DNA from: Tilletiaria anomala UBC 951 | Taxonomy: Eukaryota > Basidiomycota > Exobasidiomycetes > Georgefischeriales > Tilletiariaceae | Reading direction: 5' to 3' | NCBI RefSeq assembly: GCF_000711695.1 | Contig: NW_013546940.1 | Coordinates: forward strand, 1-64,000 | Length of the DNA stretch: 64,000 nt | Shown here: piece after piece, positions 1 through 11,304 of the stretch | Layout of the letters: each line of letters begins with the position of its first letter | How positions within the stretch are numbered: position 1 is the first letter of the stretch | Notes under the pieces: generated by a model | Databases searched by the model: none | Told to the model about the DNA's origin: nothing | Seen by the model: only the letters and a program-made list of their open reading frames with translations | Program-made: the position numbers and the translations under genes

Positions 1-95
1 GTAGTGTAAGTGGCTATCACAGCGGATTCTGATTAATGGCGGTCACAGCGTCAGTTCATCTTCCGCTAATCTGGGTTCGAGTCCCAGCGGGGCCT
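1..95 (+). tRNA. tRNA-Gln(CUG), intron-containing, first 6 nt outside the window
   Basis: The window opens at tRNA position 7. The D-arm resembles the yeast tRNA-Gln D-arm (TAGTGTA...GTGGCTATCAC). The anticodon stem GCGGA (22-26) pairs with TCCGC (62-66), with CTG as anticodon at 29-31 and A37 at 32. Bases 33-60 are a 28-nt intron directly 3' of position 37, the usual place for nuclear tRNA introns. The T-arm is CTGGG/TTCGAGT/CCCAG (71-87), then acceptor strand CGGGGCC and discriminator T at 95. The missing 5' end should be GGCCCC. Decoding CAG is read directly from the anticodon. Confidence 0.9.
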
Positions 96-107
96 ATTCT
101 TTTAGCA

Positions 108-115
108 TTTTTTTT
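108..115 (+). terminator. RNA polymerase III terminator of the tRNA gene
   Basis: A run of eight T residues starts 12 nt after the mature tRNA 3' end, with a second T-run a few bases later. T-runs of this kind end Pol III transcription. Confidence 0.75.
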
Positions 116-457
116 GGATTTTTTGTTGCACCGAAACACCTGACTCATTCGTTCCACCAAGAAAAAATCTGCACCGCAAAGCGTTAGTCATCTGTTGTTT
201 TTGACTGCTGTAGTGCTTGTATACCAGAATCCAATACACAAATGTAACACTCTTGACTTTGAGAGCATACCTCCTTTCGCTCTATGCAGATGGTGCTTCG
301 GGTCACCAATTGAGAAGCAAAGCCCAACTACATAAACTTTATTTTTTGCACTGGCTCCAACCCAAGGAGCCGCCTCGCCGGGTACTGTTATTCAGCAGGA
401 CTGCGGGCAAGACCCCAAGGTAGTAAAACAGAGCCACAAAGCCACGAGCGAGCCAAG
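116..457. other. Intergenic: tRNA 3' flank and importin promoter
   Basis: About 340 bases between the tRNA terminator and the importin start. No conserved coding frame or RNA fold was recognised. A short plus-strand ORF at 217-423 has no recognisable composition or motif and does not begin at a convincing start. Confidence 0.5.
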
Positions 458-3400
458 ATGGACACGCTCTACGCGCTCTTCGCGTCCACCTTTGACGCCG
501 ACCCAAACAAGCGCAAGGCCGCGGAGCTCGAGATACGCAAGCTGGAGTCCCAAGATGGCATGCTCGCGACTGCATTCCAGATCGTCAATAGCCAAGACGC
601 TGACCTGGCTGTCAGGCAGGCCGCTGCCATGTGAGTCTCGAGAAGATTCGCGGTAGGTGCTCGGATTTAGGCGGTAATTAAGAAGCGCCAGGCGCTCATG
701 TGGTGACCCCCTTCAAAACGCATTCGGAACCCGGCTTGCAAGAGAAAAGAGAATTGCTCTGCGTTGAGAATCTTGCTGATTTCTTTTTGTCTTGATTTCA
801 TAGCTACGTCAAGAACCGCGTCCGCCGCGGCTGGGATGTCTCGCGCGGACAGCGCGCTGGCGGCGCCTCCTCTTCTTCTGCAATCGCCTCTTCGGACCGC
901 TCTGCGCTCAAAGCGGGAATGCTTCCTGCTCTTGCACGTGCACCTGAGCGCCTGCGCATGCATATCACCACCACCTTGCTGTCTATGGTCGCTACGGACT
1001 TTCCAGCGCAATGGCCCGAGCTCATGTCGGAGATCGGCAACTACATCAGCTCCACGGACGATGCAGCAAGCGTCCATGCAGGAATTCGCGCGCTTCTAGA
1101 AGTCGTCAAGGCGTTCCGTTGGTCTGACGACGAGAACATCCTGGAAGGTTTGATTTCTTCGACGTTCCCACACATTCTGACGACTGCCAGACAACTTCTC
1201 GCCTCACCCAACGCCTCGAGCCCAGACGCCGGCTCTATCCTGCACGCGATCCTTAAGACCTACGCGCGCTCCATGACCTCCAAGCTCTCCGCGCATCAGC
1301 AGTCACACGATTCTATCATCCCATGGGGGACGCTAATGCTCGAAGTTGTTCAGTTCGAGGTGAATGCTGTTCAGCTTCCCGACGAGCCGGAGGAACGCGC
1401 GAAGTCAAGTTGGTGGAAGGCAAAGAAGTGGGCTTACTTCTCCCTCAACCGCCTGTTCAGCAAGTACGGTAACCCGTCGCAGCTTCCGAGCAACATGAAA
1501 ATGTACAAGCCATTCGCCGATGTCTTTGTTCAAAAGTTTGCACCGGAAATCCTCAATGTCTACCTCAAGCAGACCGAACTCAAGGCACAAAAGAGCGATG
1601 GTCACTTCATCAGTAACAAGGCGATGCACTTCATCTTTTCTTTCTACACGGAGTGGTGAGTTTAATATCGTCCCTGTTGCCCGAACACCTGTTGAGCGCG
1701 GTCGTGAGCTTTCCTTTGCATTGCAGCGTGAAACCCAAGTCCACCTGGGCAATGCTCAAACCACACGTGGCTGCCATCATCCAATCTTTCGCTTTCCCTC
1801 TGTTGTGCTTTTCACAGATGGATGCAGAGCTGTGGGAGGACGATGCGATCGAGTTCATCCGCTCGCAGATGGACCCAATGGAGGAATACAGCTCGCCCGC
1901 CGGAAGCGCAAGCATCTTCCTCGAGACTGTCACGAGCAAGCGCAAGGCGAGTTTCATGCCGACGCTCGAGTTTGTTAACTCGATCATGGCTTCGTACGCT
2001 ACCACCGGAGGCCAAGGAGGCCGATCCGCCCAGGAGAAAGAAGGGGCCATGCGCCTGGCAGCAGCAATGCAGCAGACGATGGTCAACGACACTATCGTCG
2101 GGCCGCAGCTCGACCAATTTTTTGCGCACCACATCGTCCCAGAGCTCTCCTCGCCGCATGGCTTCTTGCGCTTCCGTGCTTGTGAGCTGATCAAGGTGTT
2201 CGACAAGCATGGCATGCAGTGGAGCAGCGCATCGACACTTGAGAGCGCTTTCAATGGCGTCATGCAGTGCCTCATGGATACCTCTGAGCTGCCGGTGCGG
2301 GTGCAAGCCGCTGCGGCACTCGGGGAGCTGATTGCACATGAAGAGGTGCAGTCTATCATGGCTCCAAACGCAGGGCGTCTGATGCAGGAGCTGCTAAAGC
2401 TCAGCGATGAGACGGATCTCGACACCCTCATGGTCACGCAGGAGAAGGTCGTCGAGCACTTCTCCGATGAACTCCTCCCCTTTGCGGTCGAGCTGACCAC
2501 TCAGCTGCGCGACTCGTTCATTCGCATGGTCCAGGAGCTAAGTGATGCTGCTGCACGTGTAGAGGAAGGCGAGGGTGGACCGCAGCAGGTCGAGCTGGGC
2601 AAGAATGACGAGGACAAGATGTTTGCTGCCATGGCCAACCTCGCGACCATGTACCAGGTCATCTCTGCCGCTGAGAGCAAGCCCGATATTCTCGCGCAGA
2701 TCGAAGCAGTGCTCCTTCCCGCCATTGCCTTCACATTTGAGAAGCAGATGGCTGGTAAGTCTTGGTTGCTAGTAATTCAATGCCAGCCGACTGCCGACAG
2801 CTGACGTTTTCTGTTTTCCCTTGTGGCAGAACTGCTGGATGATGTGATGGACATCGTCGACATGCTGACGTTTTACCAAAAGAACATCTCACAGCAGATG
2901 TGGGGTATCTTTGAGCTGATGCACAACGCTTTCACCACCTGGGCCCCCGACTATCTTACTGGTGAGTGGCATGCTCGCGACTCCTCTGAAGCGTGTGCGC
3001 GGTTAACAGGCCTTTGTCTTCTCTTAGAAATGACTAGTACGATTGACAACTTAATCACCTTTGGCGCCGACATGTTCCGGCAAAACCAAAAGTATCGCAA
3101 CATGCTGTCCGAGATCTTCGCGACAGCCACGCACAGCCCAAATATGGCCGCCGCGGACTACTTGGCTGCTTACAAGATCGCAGACGTGATGCTTCTGGTG
3201 CTGAAAGGCTCATTCGACGTTGAGCTGCCGGCAATTCTCGAAACGGTGATTAACTACGCAATGAACAATCCCTCAGCGCCAGCGCCGGATCTGAAAGTTC
3301 GGAAATGGGCGGAGATTGTCGTACTTGATGCCTTTATCTACAACCCGACGCTCACACTCCAGTTCCTCGAGTCCAAGGGCGCGACAGGTGGGTTCATCGA

Positions 3401-4116
3401 CGCCGTTACGTCTCGCGTAGCAGCGTACAACCGTGTGCACGAATGCCGGGCGTGCATCTTTGCCTTCCTCAACATGCTTTCCGTTGCGCCAGAAAACATG
3501 CCGGCTTCCGTGCAAGAGCGGGCACCGAAGGTGCTTGGGACCCTCATCATCCACTTGGCCAATATGCCAGCCGTTGTGCGGAAGCGCAAAGAGTTGCAGG
3601 ACATCCTCGAGGATGTTGAAGATGAAGATGAGGATGTTGAGGATGGCGGCGTCAGCGTCGAGGTAAATGGCAGCCTGGCAGACAAGTCGTTCGCGGACGA
3701 TGCGGACGTCTACGACGAAACGAACGACTACATGGAACTCCTTGCAGAAGAAAGCGCAAAGCTCAAAAAGGCGGCAGCTGCGCATGTTGGCCAGCTAGTC
3801 GATGATGACGAGGAGGAGGAGCTTGATGACGATGACGAGGACGATGATGCAATCTTTGACAGCCGTGAGTTTTCAGCCGCATGTTATGTTTTGGGTTCCA
3901 GACTAAGCTTTGATGATTTCTTCACGCGAAGCTCTGGACAAGCTGCCGATATACGACTGTTTCCGTAGTGTCATGCAAGACTTACAATCCAAGCACCCAG
4001 ACGCTTTCAACAGTCTTACTGCGGCGCTTCCGGCTGACCAACAACAGGCGCTGCACACCGTTTCTCAAATGAAGGACGAGGATCTGGCGGCCATCACTGC
4101 CGAGGACGAGGAGTGA
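458..4116 (+). CDS. Importin-beta family karyopherin, importin-7/8 (Nmd5/Sxm1) type
   Basis: Six exons are joined by introns 631-803, 1656-1726, 2755-2829, 2962-3027 and 3865-3931; the frame holds throughout and gives 1,068 residues, the usual size of importin 7/8. The N-terminus (MDTLYALFASTFDADPNKRK...) and the following AAIYVKNRV segment match the importin-beta N-terminal domain that binds RanGTP. The middle has the family segment around residue 350, WAMLKPHV...FPLLCF...ELWEDD. The C-terminal fifth carries two strongly acidic tracts (DEDEDVEDGG and DDDEEEELDDDD). Known family role: import of ribosomal proteins, histones and other cargo through the nuclear pore. The stop lies only about 110 bp from the convergent AFG2 gene. 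Which yeast paralogue it matches (Nmd5 or Sxm1) cannot be settled by eye. Confidence 0.88.
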
Positions 4117-4224
4117 CCGTGGCCCTTCTCCTTCAACGCAAAATGAAAAGCATGCTGCTGAACATATTCAATATACCACCCCCTCCCTTGTAGCAATAGA
4201 ATGCTAGACCCAATCTCCACATAT

Positions 4225-7062
4225 TCACGTTGCCACCGAATCCTGCCAGCGCTCGTACTTAGCAATCATATCGCGCGTGATGCGTCGCCTGATGCTTCGC
4301 GCCGCCTGTAAAAAGTCTTCTGCGGCGACCTCCTGCGCGTCCAGAGACCTGGACATGGCGAGCAACCCTGCATCTTGACAGATTGAGACGACTTCTGCGC
4401 CGGAACAACCTTCCGTCATGTCTGCGATGGCTCCAAGCTCAACGTCTGATGCGATCGCCATGCGCTTGACCCGATGCTGGAGCATTTGCAGGCGTGTGCC
4501 GCGATCGGGTGGTGCTACGTAAAGCAGACGGTCGAACCTTCCCGGACGCAGCAGCGCAGGGTCCTACCAGGTTGTACATTGTGTCAGAGTCGGTCGAGCT
4601 CAACATGTGGATTAGCGCGACTTACGATGACTTCTGGCCGGTTGGTCGCAGCGACGACGATCACGCTGGTAACAGTGCCCACGCCATCCATCTCGTTGAG
4701 CAAGCTGCCAATGACTCGATCTGAGGCGCTACCCGTGCCCTCTCCATCTGCTCCTCGTGTCGTTGTGAGAGCATCGATCTCGTCCTACACCGTGAACTCC
4801 GAATCAGTTCAGAAATGTGGCCGCAATTCGATGCTGATGAGTTTTGACTCACGAAAAAAACAATGCATGGACTTGCGGCCCGGGCTTTTCGGAACGTTTC
4901 CCGAACTGCTCGTTCGCTCTCTCCGACGAATTTGTTAAAAAGCTCAGGTCCTTTGACGGCGATAAAGTTCAGACCGCTCTCGGTCGCCAGTGCTCGCGCC
5001 ATCAGGGTCTTGCTGCAGCCTGGTGGACCATACAGCAGGACACCTTTCGGCGCGTCAACGCCGAGTCTGGCGAAAGCCTCGGGGTGCTGCAACGGCCACT
5101 CCACACTTTCTCGTAACTGTTGCTGCACCGAGGCACCCGCGCCTTCGCCGCTTGCGATGTCCGTCCACAATACTTTGGGGGTTTCAAATGCGATCTCGCG
5201 CATCGCGGACGCTTTCACGACAGACATGGCATCAAGGATGTCAGTCACGTTGATCGGTTGGAGCGTTGACAAAGAGCCAAGGGCGCCTGCCTGTGCAGCT
5301 TCAGAAAGTTGCAGTTTGTCAAAGTGGTTCGTAATATCTTCTGGGTCTGTTTCACCCTCAAACGATCGTCGTATTGCGTGCATGCCAGCTTCACGGACAA
5401 GGGCACTCAAGTCGGCGCCGACGTAACCGTGTGTACGAGCTGCAATCTGTTCTACTTGCGTCGAAGAAAGGTTGTGGGGGACGTGTTTGAGCTGCACAGT
5501 CAAAATAGCCGCTCGTGCTGCGCTTGTTGGAATGCCAATCTCGATCTCTCGATCCAGTCGGCCAGGCCGGCGAAGGGCTGGATCGACAGCATTCGGACGA
5601 TTGGTCGCTGCAATGACGACTACCCGTGGACCTCGCTTTGACAGAGGAGTTTCAACTGGCTTTTTGCCCTCGCTGGTTTCTGATGCATCGCTTCCTTCGG
5701 TCTGTAGATCTATTCCGTCGAGAAGAGTGAGGAGTGTCGCAACTACGCGTCTTTCGACCTCACCGGCGCCCTCCCCAGCACCTTCCGCGCCGACTCCGCC
5801 TCCGGCATCTCTCCTAGGCGCGAGCGCGTCAATTTCATCGATGATGATCACGCACGGACTTTTTCGTTTGGCCTCTTCAAATACGTTGCGAAGTTTTGCT
5901 TCCGTCTCACCGTGAAAAGCAGAAGAGAGCTCGGGTCCGTTGATCACCATAACGGAAGAGTGGGTCGAGGCCGCTACGGCACGTGCAAGCGACGTCTTGC
6001 CAGTACCTGGCGGGCCAAAGAGAAGGACGCCTCTCGGTGGCTTCAGGCCTGGTGAATGCAGATCGTCAGATTCCATTCAGGCCTCCAGAGATGTTGATAG
6101 TGACATCGACTCACGGTATGCATCAAAAAGATGTGGCCGCAGGAGAGGCAGTTCCACCAAGGCTCTGATCTCACGGATTTGCTTGTCCAGGCCCCCGATG
6201 TCGGAGTAGGAAGCAGTACTGTGGGAAAGCCCTAGACATGATGAATCACCATTGGTGAGCTGAGGATCTGCCTTCTCTGCGCCTTTCCGCTTGGTCAATG
6301 CGACGTTTGTGGAACGGGACAGCGAAAAGCACAGTGGCTCCGTCTCCGGAGGAGCTAAGAGCGTCACCCCGCTGATGTCGAACATGATCAGTTTCTGATT
6401 GAACTCTAGGCTGATCCTCTCCATCAGGCGCACGAAGTGTTTCTGCACTGTCCATATTGAAACAAAGACGATGATTGTCAGGACGCATATCTCATTTCGA
6501 CCGTCCAAGGGAAGCACACACCTAGGTGCTCTTTAATCATAATTGATAAGAGTCTCTTATCGTCTTGTGTGAGCTTGACACAAGTCTGCTCATCAGAAAT
6601 CCGAAGACGCAAAGAGGACGCCTCTGGTAGAACATTTTCTTTGACTCCAGGCGGGGCCTTGACCTTGACTTCTCCATCTGGCCTCGAAAGGCTGGCCGAG
6701 CTGGCCGCCAAGTTGGGGTGAAGGCAGACAGCTACTCAAGAAAGCCAGGTTCAGTCGAAGTCCTTACAGCAAGCGAGCTTCACACAATACGCACTGTTTC
6801 CAGACAAGGAGAAGCTTGGCCAAGCAGCTCCCACACACCAGTCCCTGCTGTTCTTGTCCAGGATAGCGACATCTGGAGCTGCGATGACAACCGGCGCGCC
6901 GGTGGAGATCTTTCGAGCTCTCATGTATTCAGCACTGAACAATATGCATGACCTACTGCTCGATGGGCCAGAAGAAGAGCCAGCCCCCTTGCGCGATGAG
7001 GTACTCGCCCAGGGCCGTAGCGTCAGCGACGCCGGCTCGATGCCAACCTCAGGCTGGCTCAT
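4225..7062 (-). CDS. AFG2: AFG2/DRG1-type double AAA ATPase for 60S ribosome maturation
   Basis: Six exons on the minus strand with introns 6794-6732, 6521-6448, 6114-6049, 4852-4785 and 4625-4564 give 834 residues (yeast Afg2 is 780). An N-domain of about 280 residues precedes two AAA modules. D1 has Walker A GPPGTGKT (about 282-289) and Walker B IIIDEID (about 338-344). D2 has the unusual Walker A GPPGCSKT (about 611-618), a hallmark of this family, and DEID at about 670-673. Both modules keep the Arg-finger region (DPALRRPGRLDR, DPALLRPGRFDR). Known role: it releases Rlp24 from cytoplasmic pre-60S particles. The ATG at 7062 was chosen because the frame upstream has no other ATG and the N-domain (STGAPVVIAAPDVAI...AAWPSF) lies in this exon. 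Transcribed divergently from GDA1. Confidence 0.9.
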
Positions 7063-7766
7063 TCTTGCGAAGCACTCTCGTTCCGGACCGAGGACAATGA
7101 GGAATATCCCTGCAACTATCCGTGCACTGCAAGATGAGAAAGGACGCCTGAGGCTTCGCAATACCTTCCAGCTCTTCAAGGACGCTGACGTTGACTACGT
7201 TGACGTTGACTTCGATGTCATTCAGGTAGACGAAAAACAGTTTGGAGATGATGAGCGAAGCTAAAGAAGTAGAGTCTGGCACTTTCATATATATTTTTTG
7301 CAATTGCAACCGATTGCACAATTGCACAACTTGCCGGCTGACTTCCTCCTGTCTCGATATGCTTTGGGTGCTGGGCTTGCCAACTTCAAGTAGCCACATT
7401 CGGAAACCTGCAAGGACAGCTTCACGGCAGGTAGCAACAAGGGAAGCGTTCTGCAAGCGAAAACAAGCCTGATACTTGCGCTTTACGAACCGTCCACTTG
7501 AAGCTGCGTCTCAAACAAATTCGCCCATCATACTGGGTCGCAATAGCCACCGCGCCGGCAAGAGCCGCAAGGAGAGCCTCGAGTTGCAAGCTGTCGAAGA
7601 ACAGAAACATTTCATTGCCAAATCTAACGGCGTCAGTAGAATAAAAGACGCTGACAGTGATAGCAGCCGAGGCTCTTCATTCGAACACAAGTTTGAATTT
7701 TTGAGTAGCCAGGGCGCCTCGTTGCTGGCTGCCAACGTACGTGCATCGTTGCAGAGTGGGTGGACG
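7063..7766. promoter_or_regulatory. Divergent promoter region, AFG2 / GDA1
   Basis: About 700 bases between two divergent starts. It holds two exact TGACGTTGAC boxes (7186-7195 and 7201-7210), each with a CRE-like TGACGT core. At 7298-7335 there is a dense cluster of TTGCA units, including the palindrome GCAATTGC. Both are only candidate regulator sites. The GDA1 frame stays open upstream of its chosen ATG (7476-7766) without an ATG, so part of this is probably 5' leader. Confidence 0.4.
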
Positions 7767-9596
7767 ATGGGACTTCCGAAATGTTTATCCTGGCGGAGAA
7801 TCTTCCTCGTCATATGTACCGTGTTCGCACTCTCGTGGCTCTTTGGGCCTGAGTCTCGAAGGCAAGAGGTATTTGGCCTCGTCAAGGAGAAGTCCATGAA
7901 GGGGATTGAGAATGTATCTGGTTTTACCCCACTCAAGAACAAGATTGGCGGCAGCGGGACCTCCCCAAGTGCGAATGTCCCACTGACAAGCACCATTCGT
8001 CACCGACCAGCCTTGCACGTGGATCAAACCAATACGACACGATGCGTTAGGCCGAAAGGCAACTGGCTCGATAACAAGGGGAAAGAGCGGCCACTGGTGC
8101 AATATGCACTCATGATTGATGCCGGAAGCACTGGAAGCAGGGTGCATGTCTACAAGGTGGGTTGCGAAGCACAGTATTACCCAGAGCTTCATTCATTTGA
8201 CATTCGCCTCCTTGCCTTCCAGTTCAACTTTTGTGAAAAGGCGCCAGAACTAGAGGATGAGTTCTTTGACAAGGTGCAAGGGGGACTTTCCAACTTCAAA
8301 GACAATCCATCAGGTGCAGCCGACTCGCTTCGGCCACTGCTAGAGAAAGCGTTACAGCGAGTTCCTTTGAGCCTGCGAGCATGCGCACCGATCGCAGTGA
8401 AAGCGACTGCAGGTCTGCGCCTCCTGGGACCTCAGCAAAGCGAGGCCATTCTCGCCGAAGTCAGAAACATGCTTGAGAAGGACTATCCGTTCCCCATCGC
8501 TGACGGGAAAGACATCAACGGTCGTCGGCAGGGGGTCAAAGGAGTGCAGATCATGGACGGGAAAGAGGAGGGTGTTTATGCCTGGATCACTGTCAACTAT
8601 CTGCTTAACCGTATCGGCGCTTCACAAGGCGCAATAGGTCGCTCAACAGCAGAACACAGCAGAACAGCAGCAGTGATAGACCTCGGAGGAGCGTCGACGC
8701 AGATCGTTTTTGAACCCACATTCAAGACCAACTCGCAGGGCATGTCTCCGGGTAAACATGTCTACGAGCTGAAGGATTTCGGGGCGCGGCCGCTCACACT
8801 GTACCAGAACTCGTACCTTGGCTATGGCCTGATGGAAGCGCGCAACTCGATAAACTCGCTCGCCTCTTTCGTGTGGAACCTCTCCCACCCAAATGCGCTG
8901 CGCCAAGGGGCACTGGCAGCAAGCGACCCAAGCAGTCTGACAGTGCCGCACCCTTGCTTCGCCAAAGACCGCCAAAAGCCAGTCAACCTCAAGCACGGCG
9001 GAGCAGCGGAGACGAAGGTCATCTTCAAAGGCACCGGCGCTGGGTTTGATGCGTGCCGGCGCTTCGTTGAGGTGATGATGGACAAGGATGCGTGAGTGCG
9101 CCACAAACGGAAAGGAGCTGGCACATGGGACGGTGGTGCTGACGTTGCCTAGATTTCTTTCCGCAGGGTATGCCAACGCAAGCCATGCTCCTTTGCGGGG
9201 GTGTACCAGCCTTCGCTGATGTCCGCCTTTGCCGAAGCGCCGATCGTGGCGCTGTCCTACTTCTACGACCGGCTCGTGCCACTCGGCCTCGAGTCGACGT
9301 TCACGGTCGCTGAACTGGCGTCTCTGGCGAAGGACGTGTGCAAGGCGCCGTCAACGTGGGCCACGCGCTTTCCCGCGAGCAAGTACCCGGAAGCGCTGAA
9401 GGAGCTGGAAGGCCGCCCAGAGACGTGCCTGGACCTGACATTCATGCACAGCCTGCTCAGCCTCGGGTACGAGCTCGATGACAGTCGCACCGTCACTGTC
9501 GCCAAGAAGCTCGCAGACACCGAGCTCGGCTGGGCGCTCGGAGCGCAGTTGGCTGTGCTCGAGGAGGATGGCGTGCTGTGCAAGATGGTGCGGTGA
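7767..9596 (+). CDS. GDA1: Guanosine/nucleoside diphosphatase of the Golgi (GDA1/CD39 family)
   Basis: Two exons (7767-9091, 9167-9596) give 584 residues. It starts with a short cytosolic tail and one hydrophobic segment (about residues 10-27, [18 protein letters not shown]), as in a type II Golgi membrane protein. All apyrase conserved regions are visible: [12 protein letters not shown] (ACR1), KATAGLR (ACR2), [15 protein letters not shown] (ACR3) and [13 protein letters not shown] (ACR4), followed by the family LGYGLMEAR segment. Across the intron the frame resumes with [15 protein letters not shown], a typical cysteine-bearing C-terminal motif. Known role: hydrolysis of GDP to GMP in the Golgi lumen, which drives GDP-mannose/GMP exchange for mannosylation. 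The ATG at 7767 is the first in the open frame. Confidence 0.92.
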
Positions 9597-9813
9597 TCGC
9601 ACCTGCCGATCCTTCGTCCACATGCAACATCTCTATATGTACGCTTCGGTGGAACAAGAATGATAGAAGCACGCGGACCAACAAAAGACGATCTGCGGGA
9701 AAGCCTCTTGCACACTGTGGACACGTTTATGCTTGCACATAGAGGGCGAAGGGGGCAAGGGATAGTGATACAAAGACAGACCAGAAAGTAGGTGTAGTGT
9801 ATGCGCCAGCGGC

Positions 9814-11304
9814 CTACTGATCTTCGGGCGCGAGCTCGAGATCGGGGCCGTAAAGCTTTTGGGTGAAAAAGCTTTGGTCGAACCAGTTGACGCGAACTGA
9901 CAGGGCAGGGCGGGGCGGGCAAGTCCAAGCGCACATGGCAGAGGAGGGGGAGAAAAGGCACGTGGACGGCAGTCAGTATTTTGCAAGGGAAGGCAGGGAC
10001 AGACGAAGCGCAACGCAACGCACCATACCCGTCCTCTCCGCCGGACGCGAACGCCTTGCCGAACGGGTGAATGGCAATGGTGTTGATAGGGCCAAAGTGG
10101 CCCGGCAGGCGCGCGCACTCCTCCTCGAAGACCTTGTGCCAGAAGCGTGTTTCGAACCGACCTTGGCGCGCCGACGTAGTCGTCACGTTCATCGCATCCT
10201 GGCCGCCGCCGACGATGACGAACGGCCGCGACGGGTGGATGGAGGCCGAGTTGAGCGGCGTATCCGTCGGGTACGTCTTGAGCACCTGCAGTGTCTTGGT
10301 GTCAATCAGCTGCAGTGGTGATGCAGAGTACATAACGTGGGGGAGGAGCAGGGATGCTTGTCAGCGCTCATCTTTGGCAAGAATGAGAATGGATGCATAT
10401 AGGAGTGCGCACCTTGGACGATTTGTCCTTTGAGCTGGTCACAAAAAAGGTCCGGTCGGAGCTGAACTGAAGGTCGGAGATGGTGAAGCCGGGGTGTACG
10501 TCCTCGCTGACCTCCTCGAGCTCCGAATCGACGCCGGTCTCGGGCTCGTGCTTGTCGTGGTAGTAGCGGGCGACTTTACCGTTCTCGTGGCCAGTGATGA
10601 TGTACTCGTCCAGCGGGCCGAACGCCGCAACGGTCGGCTTGGGCCCGTAGAAAGTGATGGTGCGCGCCGGCTCGACGCTCTGTTGTGTCGGCGACTCGCG
10701 GTTGACGTTGAAGACGCGGATGGCGCCCTGATAGCCGGAGCGCGCCTCGGAGATCAGCAGGATCTGCGTGTCGTCGGTAGACCAGGCGACTCGCTTGATC
10801 GCCGTCGGAAACTCCCACGAGTAGAGCTCCTTGCCCGTGGAGACCTCCCACAGCTTGCACGAGTTGTCTGCGGACCCGGTGACAAGAAAGGTCGATGTGC
10901 CTGCAAGGAGCGAGAGAGAAGAAGCGACGATTTGGCGTATGAGGTTCAGTGCAGCTACAGAGAGAAGCTGGAGCAGTGCACGACGACTCACTGTCGATGT
11001 CGAGGCTCCACACAGTGCCATTGTGTCCCTCGTACGTGCCTAACCGCTCTCCATTGTGGGAGAACCAGGCGTTGACGAGCTTGTCCTTGGACGCCGAGAA
11101 GAGCAGGTCACCCTCTTTGTTGAACTTGACCTGGTTCAACGATCGCTCGTGGCCGGAGAGGAGAATAGGACGCTGTCGGGATGCAGAGAGGAGCGCAAGG
11201 GCAGAGCAAAGACGGGGAGAGGAAAGGGGTATCGGCATATAGGTTTGGAGCACATCGCCCTTGCGATACGAAGCAGCCGCCAGAGCTCGGGTGCGACTCA
11301 CCAT
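9814..11304 (-). CDS. TIF34: Translation initiation factor eIF3 subunit i (WD40 protein)
   Basis: Five exons: 11304-11302, 11172-10992, 10900-10413, 10309-10024 and 9896-9814, giving 346 residues, the standard eIF3i length. The first exon is only the ATG, which abuts a GTGAGT donor; joining it to the next exon gives [13 protein letters not shown], the canonical eIF3i start. WD repeats follow ([71 protein letters not shown]). The protein ends about 20 residues after the last repeat (LELAPEDQ). Known role: a seven-bladed propeller that binds eIF3b and eIF3g in scanning pre-initiation complexes. It is convergent with GDA1, about 215 bp away. Confidence 0.95.

Noticed and set aside
1631-2500. 289-codon minus-strand ORF inside the importin
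   Set aside because: Shadow of the importin exon; Ser/Cys-rich with no domain.
6478-6711. AFG2 start at 6711 (shorter protein)
   Set aside because: 6711 is a TTG, no ATG precedes it in that exon, and a canonical intron joins it to a further exon carrying the N-domain.
6854-7264. Plus-strand ORF of 136 codons between AFG2 and GDA1
   Set aside because: It is antisense to the first AFG2 exon, starts only at a non-ATG codon, and the minus-strand reading matches the AFG2 N-domain.
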